From an uncultured Alphaproteobacteria bacterium (GTDB taxonomy: Bacteria; Pseudomonadota; Alphaproteobacteria; HIMB59; GCA-002718135): 64,000 nt of DNA. Positions 43,664-53,717 of this stretch are shown here, in pieces (position 1 is the first letter of the stretch; each line of letters opens with the position of its first letter). The stretch is taken from the NCBI GenBank assembly GCA_902582755.1, contig CACHSZ010000001.1, forward strand, positions 177,774 through 241,773, in the 5' to 3' direction. The position numbers and the translations under genes were made by a program. The notes beneath the pieces were generated by a model that saw only the letters and a program-made list of their open reading frames with translations, made no database searches and was not told the DNA's origin.

Positions 43664-45465
43664 TGACAGAACTTAGTTCTATTCGTAATTTCTCAATTGT
43701 TGCTCACATAGATCATGGAAAATCAACGTTAGCCGATAGACTAATACAGTTTTGTGGTGGTTTAACTGATAGAGAAATGAAAGAACAGGTTCTAGACTCA
43801 ATGGAGTTAGAAAGAGAAAGAGGCATTACAATAAAAGCTCAAACAGTTAGACTTTCTTACAAATCAAATGATGGCAAAACTTACATACTTAATATTATGG
43901 ACACTCCAGGTCATGTTGATTTCTCATATGAGGTATCAAGATCTTTAGCGGCATGCGAGGGATCTTTGTTAATAGTTGATTCTACTCAAGGTGTTGAGGC
44001 TCAAACATTAGCCAATGCGTATCAGGCCATTAATAATGATCATGAAATTTTACCTGTCCTAAATAAAATTGATCTTCCCTCTTCTGAACCAGATAAAATA
44101 AAATCACAAATTGAAGATGTGCTTGGTATTGAAACAGATAATGCTTCTCTTGTTTCAGCAAAAACAGGTACAGGCATAGAAGATTTATTAAATAAAATTA
44201 TAACACTTCTTCCTTCTCCATCTGGTGAAATAAGTAAAGAATTGAAATGTATGTTAGTTGATAGTTGGTATGACAGCTATCTCGGTGTTGTGGTACTTGT
44301 AAGAGTGATAAATGGAGAGCTAAAAAAAGGTCAGAAAATAAGATTTATGGCAACAGGTGCTACATATACAATTGATAGAGTAGGGATCTTTTCTCCTAAG
44401 GCAACTGAAGTTGATACACTTGGTCCTGGAGAAATTGGATTTATTAACTCTGGTATTAAAAGTGTTTCTGATTGTAAAGTTGGTGACACGATAACAGATG
44501 ATAAACTCCCAACTGAAGAAGTTCTTCCAGGTTTTAAACCATCACAACCAGTAGTTTTTTGTGGAATGTTTCCTGTCGACTCAGATGATTATGAACATAT
44601 GCGTGATAGTATGGCTAAACTTGCATTAAATGATTCAAGTTTTTCTTATGAACCAGAAGTAAGTCCTGCCTTAGGTTATGGTTTTCGGTGTGGTTTTCTA
44701 GGCTTACTTCATTTAGAAATTATAAGAGATCGATTTGAAAGAGAATTTAATTTGGAACTTGTAACAACTGCACCATCAGTAGTTTATAAAATTTTAATGA
44801 AAGATGGATCATCTATCAATCTTCATAATCCTACAGATATGCCTGATCCAGTAAAAGTTGAAAATATTTCAGAACCTTGGATAAAGGCTACAATAATTGT
44901 GCCTGAAGAATTTTTAGGATCAGTGTTAGAATTATGTACCTCAAAAAGAGGTATACAAATTAATATGAGTTATGCCGGAAATAGACCATTAGTTGAGTAC
45001 AAACTTCCACTTAATGAAGTTGTTTTTGATTTTTATGACAGATTAAAATCAATAACAAAAGGTTATGCAAGTTTTGATTATGAAATTACCGGATATGAGG
45101 TAAATAATTTAGTTAAAGTAGGGATTCTTATCAATGGAGATCCAGTAGATGCTTTATCTTTAATTGTCCACAAAGATAGATCTGAGCAAAGAGGAAGAGC
45201 ACTCTGTGAAAGATTAAAAGATTTAATACCTAGACAGCAATTTAGAGTTGCAATTCAGGCTGCAATTGGAGGAAAAATAATTGCACGTGAAACCGTAGCT
45301 TCATTTAGAAAAGATGTAACACAAAAACTTTACGGTGGAGATGTTACAAGAAAGAATAAACTATTAGATAAACAAAAAAAGGGTAAAAAAAGAATGAGAC
45401 AATTTGGAAAAGTTGATATTCCACAAAATACTTTTTTAAATGCTCTCAAAATGAAAGATAATTAA
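43663..45465 (+). CDS. lepA: Elongation factor 4 (LepA)
   Basis: [38 protein letters not shown], full-length. Confidence 0.98.
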   Translation: MTELSSIRNFSIVAHIDHGKSTLADRLIQFCGGLTDREMKEQVLDSMELERERGITIKAQTVRLSYKSNDGKTYILNIMDTPGHVDFSYEVSRSLAACEGSLLIVDSTQGVEAQTLANAYQAINNDHEILPVLNKIDLPSSEPDKIKSQIEDVLGIETDNASLVSAKTGTGIEDLLNKIITLLPSPSGEISKELKCMLVDSWYDSYLGVVVLVRVINGELKKGQKIRFMATGATYTIDRVGIFSPKATEVDTLGPGEIGFINSGIKSVSDCKVGDTITDDKLPTEEVLPGFKPSQPVVFCGMFPVDSDDYEHMRDSMAKLALNDSSFSYEPEVSPALGYGFRCGFLGLLHLEIIRDRFEREFNLELVTTAPSVVYKILMKDGSSINLHNPTDMPDPVKVENISEPWIKATIIVPEEFLGSVLELCTSKRGIQINMSYAGNRPLVEYKLPLNEVVFDFYDRLKSITKGYASFDYEITGYEVNNLVKVGILINGDPVDALSLIVHKDRSEQRGRALCERLKDLIPRQQFRVAIQAAIGGKIIARETVASFRKDVTQKLYGGDVTRKNKLLDKQKKGKKRMRQFGKVDIPQNTFLNALKMKDN

Positions 45466-45472
45466 AAATTTT

Positions 45473-45589
45473 TTAATTATAATTATTTACTATTTTTCTA
45501 GCTTTAAAATCATGATTGTTTTTTGTAATCTTGATAGATTCCAAATATTTTTCTAAACAATTTAATCTATCATAAGTTGGTATACATAT
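45473..45589 (-). pseudogene. Relic of a GT2-family glycosyltransferase gene (N-terminal fragment, no start codon)
   Basis: Reverse-strand stop-to-stop translation ICIPTYDRLNCLEKYLESIKITKNNHDFKARKIVNNYN*; the GT2 N-terminal pattern is recognisable but the body is missing. Confidence 0.6.
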
Positions 45590-45707
45590 TTAAAGCTAGG
45601 TATAATTATTTCTAGCTGTGTTAATAATTAGCTGCATGTATTCTTGTATTAATTAGTTTTTGAAGATATGTTGATTATGGTATATAATAATATATTGACA
45701 ATTTATA

Positions 45708-46937
45708 ATGGAAATAAATATAAATAATAAATCTATCAGTTCTTTAAAAGAACCTGGGGCTCCTATTATAATAGTTACTCTTCCAGAAATTGCAGAAGCA
45801 ATTTTAAATGCTTGTAAAGAATATGGTATAGAAGTTGCAGGATGTTGTGATAATGAAACAAGAAAATTAGACGATCTTTACTGTGGAGTAAAAGTATATC
45901 ATACTCCGTCACTACCTAAGTATTTTCCAAAAGCCAGACTTATAATTGCATATCACAATTTACAAGAAAGTGCTGAACAATTATCTGCTTTAGGTTATGA
46001 TGAGTTTTATTCACCTCTTGAACTACTCAAGAATTATGATGTAAAAAAGTACCAACACCGGGTAACACAATTGTTTATGGAAACAAGAATAGCAGTTACA
46101 AATAAAAGTCATGAATCATATTTTGATAAATCAATAACATACCTTAGAAGCCTAGACGTACAAATTACAACAAAATGTTCTTTAAAATGTCAAAGTTGTT
46201 CTAATCTAATGCAATATTATACTTCTGCAAAAAATACGGATACAGAAATTCTTAAATCCATAGAAATACTCGCAGATAATGTTGATGATATTTCAGAATA
46301 TAGAGTAATTGGTGGCGAACCACTTATGAATAAAGATTGGGCAAATATTGTTAATGGAATAATTGAAAAGGATATAAAGCGAAAAGTATTTGTTTTTACT
46401 AATGGAACAATTAAGCCTAAAGACGAACAATTAGAGTCTTTTCATGGTAAGGATGTAAATTTCTATATTACTGATTATGGTAATCTTTCCCGAAACATAG
46501 ATGTTACAGAGGAAAGCTTAAAAAAATATAATATAAGTTATTTTAGAAAGCCTGCTGATAATTGGGTTGACTGTAGTGGCATTAAGAAACATAACCGAAC
46601 GGCTAAGGAGAATGAAATAGTATTTAATGAATGTTGTGCTAAACAACTTTATACTCTTTTAAGCGGTAAATTGTTTAGTTGTCCTTTTATAGCAAATGCT
46701 GTTGAGTTAAACGCAATCCCAAATAATCGTTTTGATTATGTTGATTTGCATTCTAATGCACCAGATTTAAAACAAAAGATTGAAAGATTAGTTAATATGA
46801 AATCATTTTTCCCTGCGTGTGATTATTGTGTAGGCAGACCAAAAGATCCTACAACTGCCAAAGTATATGATGGTAAAGGTATGATAGAACCTGGTATTCA
46901 AGCTCCTAAACCAATATCTTATAAAGAATTTATATAA
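45708..46937 (+). CDS. Radical SAM protein with N-terminal Rossmann-like domain and C-terminal Cys cluster
   Basis: CSLKCQSC (CX3CX2C), IGGEPLMNKDW, terminal CDYC motif; N-terminal PIIIVTLPEIAEAILNACKEYGIEVAGCCDNE. Confidence 0.82.
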   Translation: MEININNKSISSLKEPGAPIIIVTLPEIAEAILNACKEYGIEVAGCCDNETRKLDDLYCGVKVYHTPSLPKYFPKARLIIAYHNLQESAEQLSALGYDEFYSPLELLKNYDVKKYQHRVTQLFMETRIAVTNKSHESYFDKSITYLRSLDVQITTKCSLKCQSCSNLMQYYTSAKNTDTEILKSIEILADNVDDISEYRVIGGEPLMNKDWANIVNGIIEKDIKRKVFVFTNGTIKPKDEQLESFHGKDVNFYITDYGNLSRNIDVTEESLKKYNISYFRKPADNWVDCSGIKKHNRTAKENEIVFNECCAKQLYTLLSGKLFSCPFIANAVELNAIPNNRFDYVDLHSNAPDLKQKIERLVNMKSFFPACDYCVGRPKDPTTAKVYDGKGMIEPGIQAPKPISYKEFI

Positions 46938-46994
46938 TTTCTTGATAAGAAATAATAAATTTTTTTATTCAAAACAATATATTATAAAAAAATT

Positions 46995-48086
46995 ATGACA
47001 GATCAATTTTGTATAAGTGTTATTGTTCCATTTTACAATTCTGAACTTAGTATCAAAAGATGTATTAATTCAATATTGAAACAAGATTTTGAAAAAACTT
47101 TTGAAATAATTATGATTGATGATGCATCAACAGACAATAGTAAAAAAATTATTAAGAAACAAAATTCATCTTTGATAAAATTAATTTCTTTACCAAAAAA
47201 TAGTGGTCCCGCTGCAGCAAGAAATGCAGGTTTAAAAATTGCAAAAGGGGAATATATTTTTTTTCTTGATGCAGATGATACAATTCTAAACAATACTTTT
47301 TCAACATTATATGAAAACGCTAAAGAAAATGATTTTGATCTAGTATTTTGTGATAAAAAAAGAATACAAGATTCACAAAATAAAAGAGAACACAATTATG
47401 TTTATTCTGAAGATAAAGTTTTTAATTATAGTAATATTCTTGAAGAAATTAAGAAGCGTTTATTTGATCCAAATTATATGCAGGGAGTAGTTGGGCTTCA
47501 TGGTAAATTAATTAAAAAATCAATAATAACTAACAACAAATTAAGTTTTCAAAATGAATTAAGATATTTAGAGGACGAAACTTTTGTTTGGGACATTTTA
47601 GGATACGTAAATAATATGAAATATGTACGTATACAGTTATATAGTTATTATTCTAATGAAAATTTAAATACTGCACGATCTGAAGGATTAAGTCGTGATT
47701 TTCCATTATCCAATTTTAAAATAATTAAAAATCATGTACAAAATTGTTTTAAGACACGAGGTGTTTCAAGTAAGGAAATAGTTAAACTTGGCGACCAGGC
47801 ATTAATATTCTTTATTATATACGCATTAGTTTCTTTATCATTATCTATTTTAACTGGAAAAGCGAATTATGAAAAAGGATTTAAATATCGTAGAAAAATT
47901 ATTGATGATATTAATGTGGATCCTGATGTGTTAAATGCTATAAAAAATTATTCTTGTTCTAAAAATGAAAGCCCTTGGATACCCAAATCAATTTTTCTAC
48001 GCTCTCGTAAACTTATTGAATTAACTTGTACTGGAAGAGCTAATAAAATAATAAAAAACATGAGGAGAGATGTGAGAGCGGTTTAA
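46995..48086 (+). CDS. Glycosyltransferase family 2
   Basis: ISVIVPFYNSELSIKRCINSIL, IDDASTDNS, FLDADDTI; stop codon lies in the tRNA-Ser gene. Confidence 0.9.
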   Translation: MTDQFCISVIVPFYNSELSIKRCINSILKQDFEKTFEIIMIDDASTDNSKKIIKKQNSSLIKLISLPKNSGPAAARNAGLKIAKGEYIFFLDADDTILNNTFSTLYENAKENDFDLVFCDKKRIQDSQNKREHNYVYSEDKVFNYSNILEEIKKRLFDPNYMQGVVGLHGKLIKKSIITNNKLSFQNELRYLEDETFVWDILGYVNNMKYVRIQLYSYYSNENLNTARSEGLSRDFPLSNFKIIKNHVQNCFKTRGVSSKEIVKLGDQALIFFIIYALVSLSLSILTGKANYEKGFKYRRKIIDDINVDPDVLNAIKNYSCSKNESPWIPKSIFLRSRKLIELTCTGRANKIIKNMRRDVRAV

Positions 48087-48153
48087 TCAGCACGCTTGGA
48101 AAGCGTGTGTAGTAGCAATACTACCGAGGGTTCGAATCCCTCTCTCTCCGCCA
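48064..48153 (+). tRNA. tRNA-Ser(GGA), CCA encoded
   Basis: GGAGAGA/TCTCTCC acceptor, anticodon loop TTGGAAA on stem CACGC/GCGTG, long variable arm, GAGGGTTCGAATCCCTC T arm. Confidence 0.95.
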
Positions 48154-48233
48154 TAAAAAAAATAAATTTCTAAGAACATTCCAAATTAAATATTGTCTCG
48201 ACACATACGACACTCTTAATTAAAGTAAAATAT

Positions 48234-48917
48234 TTAAATTGATTCTGCTTTTAATAAAACTGTTCCTGCTGCATCGTTTCCTGTGTAAGTAATTATTACT
48301 TCTCCAACAATGCCATTTTCTTCAAATTTGCCTTTAAAATCATATCTAATACCTACTGAAGGTTCTGGTAAATAAATAACACTAGATCGAATAGTAAATT
48401 TATTATCTTTTAAAAACTTGATTTTTGGTTTTGAGAATTTTAATAAATCTATGTTTTTAGCATCTTTAAAAGATATTTTAGTAATTTTACCATCAACTAA
48501 TTCAAACTTATGTTGCCAAACTTCTCCGTAATTAAAATCTGATATTACATAGGCATGTATTTTTGTAATTTCTACTTGAAACTCATGGTTCAATATATCT
48601 TGTTTGCTAAAATCACTTTTATTTTCTTTTAAATTATTTTCTAAACTAGAAACTTCTTCTAAAATTTTCTTTATTCCATTTATAAAATCATCTTCTGAAA
48701 TAATATCACTTTTTCTTAGAGAAATTAAATTTTTTATATTTTCACTATTTAGATTCATTTTATCAAGACCAGAATTTAGTTGGTCAATACCCAAAATTTC
48801 TTGAGAATATAAATCATATAATTTTAAAACCTCTAGATATTTCTCTCCATAAGCTATGTTTTGATTAGAGAAGAAAAATATAAAAATAAGAATAAGATTT
48901 TTAACAAATATTTTCAT
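48234..48917 (-). CDS. Secreted/periplasmic hypothetical protein
   Basis: N-terminal signal peptide MKIFVKNLILIFIFFFSNQNIAYG; no family recognised. Confidence 0.75.
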   Translation of the reverse strand: MKIFVKNLILIFIFFFSNQNIAYGEKYLEVLKLYDLYSQEILGIDQLNSGLDKMNLNSENIKNLISLRKSDIISEDDFINGIKKILEEVSSLENNLKENKSDFSKQDILNHEFQVEITKIHAYVISDFNYGEVWQHKFELVDGKITKISFKDAKNIDLLKFSKPKIKFLKDNKFTIRSSVIYLPEPSVGIRYDFKGKFEENGIVGEVIITYTGNDAAGTVLLKAESI

Positions 48918-49043
48918 TAGTAAAAATACCTATAAGAAATTTCATTTGAATACTATATAAAATGTTAAACACATATAGGGCACACTATTTATATCAAAAA
49001 TTAATATTTAATTTTAAATACTCCTTGTAGTCTCTTAATTCTT

Positions 49044-49114
49044 GTCTAATAAACACACTTGGAAAGAGTGTGTATAGTAATATTATCAAGGGTTCGAATT
49101 CCTCTCTTTCCACA
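49044..49114 (+). pseudogene. Degenerate tRNA-Ser(GGA) copy
   Basis: gtctaataaacacacTTGGAAAGaGTGTGtatAGTAatattatcaAGGGTTCGAATtCCTCTCTtTCCaca aligns with the intact tRNA-Ser; 5' acceptor lost, anticodon and T stems damaged. Confidence 0.75.
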
Positions 49115-49129
49115 ATCTAAAATTTAAAA

Positions 49130-51109
49130 TCAAATTTTTTTGCACCAAAACTGATACATTCCTGCAAAGATTCTAGGATTAGAATTTTCATATTCTTCCC
49201 ATTTATTAAGATTATATAAATCATCTTTATTAGTATAATTATCTTTAAATTTTTCTTTGACCAATTGACCATCAAATCCTAGAAAGATTAATCCTAATTT
49301 ATCTAAATATTCTTTTATTTTACTTATTGTAAATCTATGTTCCTGAACATGAAACAATAAATCTCTTACTCCACTAACAGTATAGAAATCTGGACTTGAT
49401 TTAATAAAATTCCATTGATTATTATTATTTTCAATTAAATCTTTTCTAAAATTAATGATGTTTTTATAATTAGAATTAAGTTTGAGTTTATTAATTTTAT
49501 TTTTAATTTGTTTTATATGTTGTCTAGCTTTTTCACTATACAATCCAATTTGCATTAAAGAATCATTTTTTAAACATGATGTTAATATTTGTAATCCGAC
49601 AAATGGATTATCCATATGATGCAGAACTCCAACTGATTCAATTATATCAAATTTTCTATCTAATGTTTTTAAATCTAGTATATCTCCTTGAATAAAATCT
49701 ATATTATTAATATTGAGCTCTTCTGCCTTTCTTTTAGCATAAGATAAACTCTTAAAACTTAAATCCAGAGCAAGTATTTTTGATTTTTTATATTTCGTAG
49801 CAGTAGTTAGAGCATGCTGACCAGTGCCACAGCCTGCAATAAGAATTTCTGGACTATCAAAGTTTCTTATTTTTCTTAGATCTAAATTTAAACCAATATC
49901 ATTTATGACATCTTTAATACTTCTAGGCTCAATACTTAATCCTAGATTTTCCCATCTAGGATAGGGATTTTCCTCATATTGTTTTTTTACTTTAATAGAA
50001 ACGGTATTCTTTACTTTTGATATAGACTTTATTGATTTAGATATTTGATTTTCAATTTCATTTTGATTTAGATGTAATTCAAATATTTCTTTTAATTTAT
50101 CTGAAAATTTAATTTTATTTGACCAACTAAAATTAGTTAAAGGTTCATAACACGATAGGCACAATATGTCTAAATCACTAATTTTTTTATTTTCTTTTAA
50201 ATTATTTTCAATTCTTTTATCAATTTTTTTAATTTTTTCTTTTTCATCTTTTGTTTGACCATAAATGTATTCATTAAGCAAACATTGCGAAGATAAAGAA
50301 ATTAAAAAATCAATTTGAGTTTTATCAATTTTCAAGTTGTATGTCTGATTTAAAATTTCTTTTCTTATCTTTACAAAATTTTTCTCAATAAAATAATCGG
50401 GAATGGGACAAACTTTCATAAACTGCATAAGAAGAGAATTCTTTTGCAAATTATTTAAAACATTATTAAAATCTCTATTAGTTATTTTATTCTTAATTAA
50501 GGATAAATTCTTTTTCAGATCTGTATTTAAATATAAACTATTTAAGACATTGGGAGCAATAGAATTTGGTCTAACAATAATTTTTTCTTTTAAAAGAGAC
50601 AAAAGATACTTGTTAATATATTTATTTTCTTTATTTATTATATGAAACTGAAGTACTCCAGCTAAGTTATAATATGCTACTTTATAATTTGAATTGATTT
50701 CTAAAGTTGATAAATAACATTCAATAGCTTTTTTATTTAAACCCTTTTTTCTATATATATTTCCAAGATTATTATGAGCTTTAAAATAATTACTGTCTAA
50801 TTTTATGACTTTAATATAATTTTCTATTGCTTTATCTTCCTGATCTAATTTGCTAAAAATATATGCCAAATTATAATAACCATCAGTATATTTAGGGTTT
50901 AGATTTACTACTTTTAAAAATAAATTTTTTGCTAATTTATAGTTTTTAAGTTCTGTAAACACTGCCCCCTGCATATTATGAAGTAGAATAGATTTAGGAA
51001 ATTCATTTAATAACTCATTTGATAATCTCAAAAGTTCATCAAATTTTTTTTTATCAAATAACAATATTAATTTTTTTATTTCAACTTCTGAAGGTTCTAA
51101 AGGCTTCAT
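49130..51109 (-). CDS. TPR-repeat protein fused to class I SAM-dependent methyltransferase
   Basis: TPR units (GYYNLAYIFSKLDQEDKAIENY, AHNNLGNIYRKKGLNKKAIECY), YEENPYPRW, ILIAGCGTGQHAL, ESVGVLHHM. Confidence 0.88.
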   Translation of the reverse strand: MKPLEPSEVEIKKLILLFDKKKFDELLRLSNELLNEFPKSILLHNMQGAVFTELKNYKLAKNLFLKVVNLNPKYTDGYYNLAYIFSKLDQEDKAIENYIKVIKLDSNYFKAHNNLGNIYRKKGLNKKAIECYLSTLEINSNYKVAYYNLAGVLQFHIINKENKYINKYLLSLLKEKIIVRPNSIAPNVLNSLYLNTDLKKNLSLIKNKITNRDFNNVLNNLQKNSLLMQFMKVCPIPDYFIEKNFVKIRKEILNQTYNLKIDKTQIDFLISLSSQCLLNEYIYGQTKDEKEKIKKIDKRIENNLKENKKISDLDILCLSCYEPLTNFSWSNKIKFSDKLKEIFELHLNQNEIENQISKSIKSISKVKNTVSIKVKKQYEENPYPRWENLGLSIEPRSIKDVINDIGLNLDLRKIRNFDSPEILIAGCGTGQHALTTATKYKKSKILALDLSFKSLSYAKRKAEELNINNIDFIQGDILDLKTLDRKFDIIESVGVLHHMDNPFVGLQILTSCLKNDSLMQIGLYSEKARQHIKQIKNKINKLKLNSNYKNIINFRKDLIENNNNQWNFIKSSPDFYTVSGVRDLLFHVQEHRFTISKIKEYLDKLGLIFLGFDGQLVKEKFKDNYTNKDDLYNLNKWEEYENSNPRIFAGMYQFWCKKI

Positions 51110-52687
51110 CTATACAACTGAAGAAATGAGTTTTTTAGTATACTCCGATTTAGGAGAATTAAATAAATTAACACTAATATTTTCTTCTACAATTAGTCCA
51201 TCTTTTAATACTATTATTCTATCTGAAATTGCTTTGATAACTGTCATATCATGACTAATAAATATATAACTAAGATTAAGTTGTTTTTGAAGTTTATTTA
51301 GAAGATTAATTATTTGATTCTGAATAGTTATATCTAAAGCTGATGTAGGTTCATCCAAAATTAAAATTTTTGGCTCCAATATAAGAGCTCTTGCAATTGC
51401 AATCCTCTGACGTTGACCACCTGAAAATTCATGGGGATATTTTTCAATAGTGTTCTCATACTCTAAACCAACTTTATCTAATATATTTTTTATTTTTTCT
51501 TCTTTTTCTTTTTTATTTATTTTTGGATAATGAATTAACAAACCTTCAGAAATAATATCTTCAACATTCATTCTTGGGCTTAATGATGAAAATGGATCTT
51601 GAAAGACAATTTGAATTTCCTTTCTCAAATTTAATACTTCTTTTTTATTTAAATGTTTAAGATCTTTATTATTTATTTTTATTTTTCCTTTTGATTTTAT
51701 TAAATTTAAAATTGCTAAAATAAGAGATGTTTTTCCTGAACCTGATTCTCCAACAATACCAATGCTTTCACCAATTTTTAAATTAAAACTTACATTTTTA
51801 ATTGCTTTTACATAGTCAATTGTTCTTTTTAAAAGACCTTTCTTTATTGGATACCATACATTTAAATTCTCAACTTTTAAGATTGAATCTGAATCAAAAT
51901 TTTTATTTTCTTTAATAATACTCTGATAAGAAACTAATTCTTTTGTATACTCATTTTTTGGATTATTAAATATTTCGTCATTTGAACCAAATTCAACAAT
52001 TTTACCATTTTTCATTACATAAATATAATCTGATAATTTTTTTACTACTGATAAATCATGACTTATAAAAACTAAAGACATTCCTAGTCTTGATTGTATA
52101 TCTTTTAGCAGTTCTAAAATTTGTAATTGAATTGTAACATCTAATGCTGTTGTTGGCTCATCAGCAATAAGAACTTCTGGATTATTAGCAATGCTCATTG
52201 CGATCATAGCTCTTTGTCTCTGCCCACCTGATAATTCATAAGGATATATTTTTGGTCTTGATGCAATATCACCTAAACCTACTTCTTTTAATAAATTTAT
52301 AGTTTTTTTCTTAGCCTCACTATTGCTAATTACATTGTGAGTTGTAATCATCTCTTCAATTTGTTTGTTAATAGTGTGCAAAGGATTTAAGCTTGTCATG
52401 GGTTCTTGAAAAATTGTAGATATTTTATTCCCTCTTATTTTTTGGATTTCAATTTTGTTTAATTCTAACAAATTGACATTATTAAAAAATATATCACCAT
52501 TTTTTATTTTAGCACCACTAGGAAGTAGTTTTAAAATACTTAATGCAGATAAAGTTTTGCCTGAACCAGACTCGCCTACGATAGCAGTTGTTTTTCCTTT
52601 TATAACATCAAGATTTATATTTTTTACTACTTCAAGGTTTTTATTAAATTCAATTGTGAGATTTTTAATTGAAACTATTTTATCCAT
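51110..52687 (-). CDS. yejF: Peptide ABC transporter dual ATPase
   Basis: Two ABC cassettes, each with Walker A and LSGGQRQR / FSGGQRQR signatures. Confidence 0.93.
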   Translation of the reverse strand: MDKIVSIKNLTIEFNKNLEVVKNINLDVIKGKTTAIVGESGSGKTLSALSILKLLPSGAKIKNGDIFFNNVNLLELNKIEIQKIRGNKISTIFQEPMTSLNPLHTINKQIEEMITTHNVISNSEAKKKTINLLKEVGLGDIASRPKIYPYELSGGQRQRAMIAMSIANNPEVLIADEPTTALDVTIQLQILELLKDIQSRLGMSLVFISHDLSVVKKLSDYIYVMKNGKIVEFGSNDEIFNNPKNEYTKELVSYQSIIKENKNFDSDSILKVENLNVWYPIKKGLLKRTIDYVKAIKNVSFNLKIGESIGIVGESGSGKTSLILAILNLIKSKGKIKINNKDLKHLNKKEVLNLRKEIQIVFQDPFSSLSPRMNVEDIISEGLLIHYPKINKKEKEEKIKNILDKVGLEYENTIEKYPHEFSGGQRQRIAIARALILEPKILILDEPTSALDITIQNQIINLLNKLQKQLNLSYIFISHDMTVIKAISDRIIVLKDGLIVEENISVNLFNSPKSEYTKKLISSVV

Positions 52688-52688
52688 T

Positions 52689-53717
52689 TTAATTGAAGGT
52701 CTTTCTTGGGTCTAAAGAGTCTCTAATTGCTTCACCAACAAAAACTAACAAGCCTAACATCAACCCCAATGTTAAAAAACTTGTAATTCCAAGCCAAGGA
52801 GCTTGTAAATTATTTCTTCCTTGATTAACCATTTCACCTAAGGATGCAGATCCTGGGGGTAAACCAAAACCTAAAAAATCAAGACCTGATAATGCTGTTA
52901 CTGATGCACTTAAACTAAATGGAAGAAAGGTAACAGTAGCTATAGTTGCATTAGGTAACATGTGTCTTATTATAATTTTTGTATTAGAAACTCCTAACGC
53001 TCTTGCTGCTCTTATATAGTCAAAATTTCTTGCTCTTAAAAATTCTGCGCGAACTACGCCAACATAACCCATCCAACTAAAAAGTAATAAGATAATCAAT
53101 AGCCACCAAAAATTTGGTTGAATTACACTAGCTAAAATTATTAAGACATATAATGTTGGTATTGCTGACCACACTTCCATGAATCTTTGGAAGAATAAAT
53201 CAGTCTTTCCACCAAAATAACCTTGTATTGCTCCAGCGGAGACTCCTATAATCATTGAAAAAAATGTTAAAGTAAATCCAAATAATACGGATATCCGGAA
53301 ACCATAAATTAACCTTGATAGTACATCTCTTGCTTGATCATCAGTGCCAAGCCAATTTTTATTTGAAGGTGGTGAAGGAGCTGGAGCAGATAAATCTCTT
53401 ATAATAGTATTATATGAATAAGGAATTATAGGCATAATCATCCATCCATTTTCCTCAATTAAGTTTTTAACATATGGATCTTTATAATCTGCTTCTGTTT
53501 CAAAATCTCCTCCAAATGTTGTTTCTGAATAGAAAGAAAATATTGGATAATAAAAGTTTGAATTATATTTTACTAATAAGGGTTTTTCATTTGCAATAAA
53601 ATTAGCAAGCAAAGAAATAATAAATAAAAAACTGAATATCCAAAAAGAATAATAACCTCTTTTGTTATTCTTAAAATTATTTAGTCTTCTTTGATTTAAT
53701 TTTGATAATTTCTTCAT
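52689..53717 (-). CDS. yejE: Peptide ABC transporter permease
   Basis: [30 protein letters not shown] permease fold, yej order. Confidence 0.92.
   Translation of the reverse strand: MKKLSKLNQRRLNNFKNNKRGYYSFWIFSFLFIISLLANFIANEKPLLVKYNSNFYYPIFSFYSETTFGGDFETEADYKDPYVKNLIEENGWMIMPIIPYSYNTIIRDLSAPAPSPPSNKNWLGTDDQARDVLSRLIYGFRISVLFGFTLTFFSMIIGVSAGAIQGYFGGKTDLFFQRFMEVWSAIPTLYVLIILASVIQPNFWWLLIILLLFSWMGYVGVVRAEFLRARNFDYIRAARALGVSNTKIIIRHMLPNATIATVTFLPFSLSASVTALSGLDFLGFGLPPGSASLGEMVNQGRNNLQAPWLGITSFLTLGLMLGLLVFVGEAIRDSLDPRKTFN

Noticed and set aside
47033-47395. Minus-strand 120-aa ORF in the GT2 gene
   Set aside because: Mirror of the conserved GT2 N-terminus; no independent motif
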